Part shown: piece by piece, positions 62,290 to 64,000 of the stretch
How the letters are laid out: each line of letters starts with the position of its first letter
Numbering within the stretch: position 1 is the stretch's first letter
Source of the DNA: Brucella anthropi ATCC 49188
Lineage (GTDB): Bacteria > Pseudomonadota > Alphaproteobacteria > Rhizobiales > Rhizobiaceae
Reading direction: 5' to 3'
Assembly (NCBI RefSeq): GCF_000017405.1
Contig: NC_009668.1
Span: forward strand, 391,001-455,000
Length of the DNA: 64,000 nucleotides
The notes under the pieces: model-generated
Told to the model about the DNA's origin: nothing
Database searches by the model: none
What the model saw: only the letters and a program-made list of their open reading frames with translations
Made by a program: the position numbers and the translations under genes

Positions 62290-64000
62290 GTGAGACGAAT
62301 TCTAGGCGTCATTATCTGTTGTTTCGTGGTGGCAACGGCCTATATCGCCTATGTCATTGCCGAACGACAGACAGCGCTTCAGAAATTCTCCCGTTATAAT
62401 GATTCCTGGGCTGTTGGTCAGACAGTATCGGAATATATGCGGCTTGAGCATGTTCTGGCTGGATACGTCCTGGATATGAACGAAGAAACGCGCGACGAAG
62501 TGCGGCTTCGCCTCGATATTATGCTCGGGCGACTTGAACTGTTGCAGCAAGGCAATCTGCGCTCCTTCATTCAAAACGATCAGCGGCGACGCGATCTCTT
62601 TTTGAAGTTAAGCGACGTTCTTCAGGCACTTGACGTCCAGCTGGATAAACTTGATGCAGACGAGGTCAAAACCCATCTGCAATTAATGAGTGCGCTTGAT
62701 GGTCCGATGACAGCGCTTGCGTCATCTGCAGTTGAGTATGATGTCGGACTTATCGATGCTGCCCAGGCAGAAGTTCGCCAGTTGCATCTTATCTACACCG
62801 GATTGGCGGCGGGCCTCATTCTCTGCGGCGTCGTGCTCGTTATTCTTCTGCTGCGTCACAACAAGCTTCTTGATCGGGCGCATGGCAGCATGCAACGCCT
62901 GACAAGCGATCTTCGGCAAGCGACAGGTGAACTGCAGTCGCAGAATTTTCGGCTGGAGCACGATGCACATCACGATGCGCTGACCGGATTGCCCAATCGT
63001 GTCCTGTTCCGGCAGGATTTGGAGAAAAGGCTTGAGGCCGCACAGACGGGAAGCCAGTCGGCCATTATTCTTCTTCTGGATCTCGATGGGTTCAAGGACG
63101 TAAACGATACGCTTGGGCATGATGTTGGCGACGCACTGTTGCAGGCAGTTGCACGGCGTCTTACCAAGCTCGGCGAACGAGGTGACATGGTGTGTCGCCT
63201 GGGTGGGGACGAGTTTGCCGTGCTTTCCACGGGATTACGGGAAGAGGAAGCACTGGAACTTGCGGATCGCCTGATGGACGTGATCAGCCAGCCTTATCAT
63301 GTCGGCGAGCTGGAAATCAAAATCGGAACCTGTGTCGGTGTCGCAATCTCCGAGGGTGAACCCGACACGGAGGAACTTTTCAAACATGCCGATTTGGCGC
63401 TTTATGAGGCAAAGGCTCTCGGGCCTGGTCATGCGAGCGTATTCAAATCGCAGATGCAGACGCGTTTGCGGGAGAAGAAGTCATTTGAGGCCGATCTTCA
63501 GAAGGCACTGGAGAATGGTGAAATGGAAGTTTACTATCAGCCGCAGGCCTGTACTATAACGCGTGAGATATGCGGTTATGAAGCTTTGCTCCGTTGGACC
63601 CACCCTATCCGGGGGGCAGTTTCACCGGTTGAATTTATTCCTGTGGCAGAGAAGATTGGCTTTATTCACGCACTAGGGGATTGGGTACTCAAGACGGCCT
63701 GTCTTGAAGCTGCTCATTGGAACAAACCGCTCAAGATCGCAGTCAACCTCTCTCCTGTTCAGTTTCGCAGCCTGAACCTCATTCAAAGCGTTATCGATGC
63801 CCTGGAGCAAAGCGGCCTCGAAGCGAATCGGTTGGAGCTTGAGATCACAGAATCAGTTCTGCTGGACAAAAATGAGCAGACCTTGAGCACTCTACGCCAG
63901 TTAAAAGCGTTGGGTATCCAGATCGCGATGGACGATTTCGGAACAGGCTATTCCTCGCTTGGCAGTCTCAGCGGGTTCCCCTTCGACAAGATCAAGATTG
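62290..64000 (+). CDS. GGDEF-EAL cyclic-di-GMP protein (3' partial)
   Basis: Starts at GTG 62290, with GAGG six to seven bases upstream; the frame stays open to the end of the window. Helix 1 (about 4-24) and helix 2 (about 168-192) enclose a helical periplasmic domain of about 145 residues. The GGDEF domain has DALTGLPNR near 237 and an intact RLGGDEF near 305; no clear RxxD inhibitory site is seen before it. The EAL domain begins at QPQ and YEALLRW near 430 and includes NLSP, EITES and DDFGTGYSSLG. Both activities, synthesis and breakdown of cyclic-di-GMP, look possible. The C-terminus is outside the window. Confidence 0.92.
   Translation, partial: MRRILGVIICCFVVATAYIAYVIAERQTALQKFSRYNDSWAVGQTVSEYMRLEHVLAGYVLDMNEETRDEVRLRLDIMLGRLELLQQGNLRSFIQNDQRRRDLFLKLSDVLQALDVQLDKLDADEVKTHLQLMSALDGPMTALASSAVEYDVGLIDAAQAEVRQLHLIYTGLAAGLILCGVVLVILLLRHNKLLDRAHGSMQRLTSDLRQATGELQSQNFRLEHDAHHDALTGLPNRVLFRQDLEKRLEAAQTGSQSAIILLLDLDGFKDVNDTLGHDVGDALLQAVARRLTKLGERGDMVCRLGGDEFAVLSTGLREEEALELADRLMDVISQPYHVGELEIKIGTCVGVAISEGEPDTEELFKHADLALYEAKALGPGHASVFKSQMQTRLREKKSFEADLQKALENGEMEVYYQPQACTITREICGYEALLRWTHPIRGAVSPVEFIPVAEKIGFIHALGDWVLKTACLEAAHWNKPLKIAVNLSPVQFRSLNLIQSVIDALEQSGLEANRLELEITESVLLDKNEQTLSTLRQLKALGIQIAMDDFGTGYSSLGSLSGFPFDKIKI

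Noticed and set aside
1..64000. CRISPR arrays, IS elements, prophage or tRNA-linked island
   Set aside because: No regularly spaced repeats, transposase, integrase or tRNA gene was seen when reading both strands.

Overview
The window looks like a piece of an alphaproteobacterial chromosome of the order Hyphomicrobiales, most likely Brucella or Ochrobactrum (Brucellaceae). This is inferred from protein character: a NnrR-like regulator, a Rhizobiales-type AnmK, ABC and tripartite tricarboxylate uptake operons, and many GntR, LysR, RpiR and AraC regulators. It was not tested by a database search. Coding density is high. No tRNA, rRNA, IS element, prophage or CRISPR array was seen. Most of the window is accessory catabolism: uptake operons with their own enzymes and local regulators.

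Layout. (1) 1-4030: end of a polyol or sugar operon, with a GlpD-like flavoprotein (5' end outside the window), a DhnA-type aldolase and an FGGY kinase close to L-xylulose kinase. (2) 4070-7111: cyclopropane fatty acid synthase and four small unknown envelope or cytosolic proteins, one of them a 53-residue TTG-start membrane protein. (3) 7168-20579: a peptide-catabolism locus with an isoaspartyl peptidase, proline iminopeptidase, S9 peptidase, M20 amidohydrolase, a five-gene Dpp-type ABC transporter, a beta-lactamase-fold hydrolase and an MmgE/PrpD protein. A convergent LysR regulator follows. (4) 21679-29455: an FCD-GntR regulator divergent from a PdxA2-like dehydrogenase, TctCBA transporter, TIM-barrel protein and DhaK-DhaL kinase, probably for a sugar acid. 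(5) 29526-37833: a small unknown protein, SerA, a deformylase-like protein without its metal ligands, and a fatty or branched-chain acyl-CoA operon with a divergent AraC regulator. (6) 37880-43527: a dicarboxylate-type MHS transporter, a DctB-like kinase, an NtrC-type regulator without the GAFTGA loop, and a Crp/Fnr regulator. (7) 43561-48164: oxygen-independent ubiquinone genes ubiT, ubiU and ubiV, divergent from ubiD-ubiX across a perfect FNR box. (8) 48179-49889: an M24 peptidase and a small membrane protein. (9) 49899-61457: a murein-sugar recycling operon (RpiR regulator, MurA paralogue, GlcNAc kinase, MurQ, oligopeptide ABC transporter, serine hydrolase, AnmK) closed by a strong terminator. 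(10) 61774-64000: a small periplasmic SUOX-fold protein and a GGDEF-EAL protein cut by the window end.

Main points of interest are the sugar-acid locus with an unusual enzyme set, the peptide locus, the murein operon with its own MurA and a repeated GGAAT-N5-ATTCC operator candidate, the degenerate deformylase, the loop-less NtrC-type regulator, and strong RNA hairpins after the binding-protein gene of all three uptake operons that have one.
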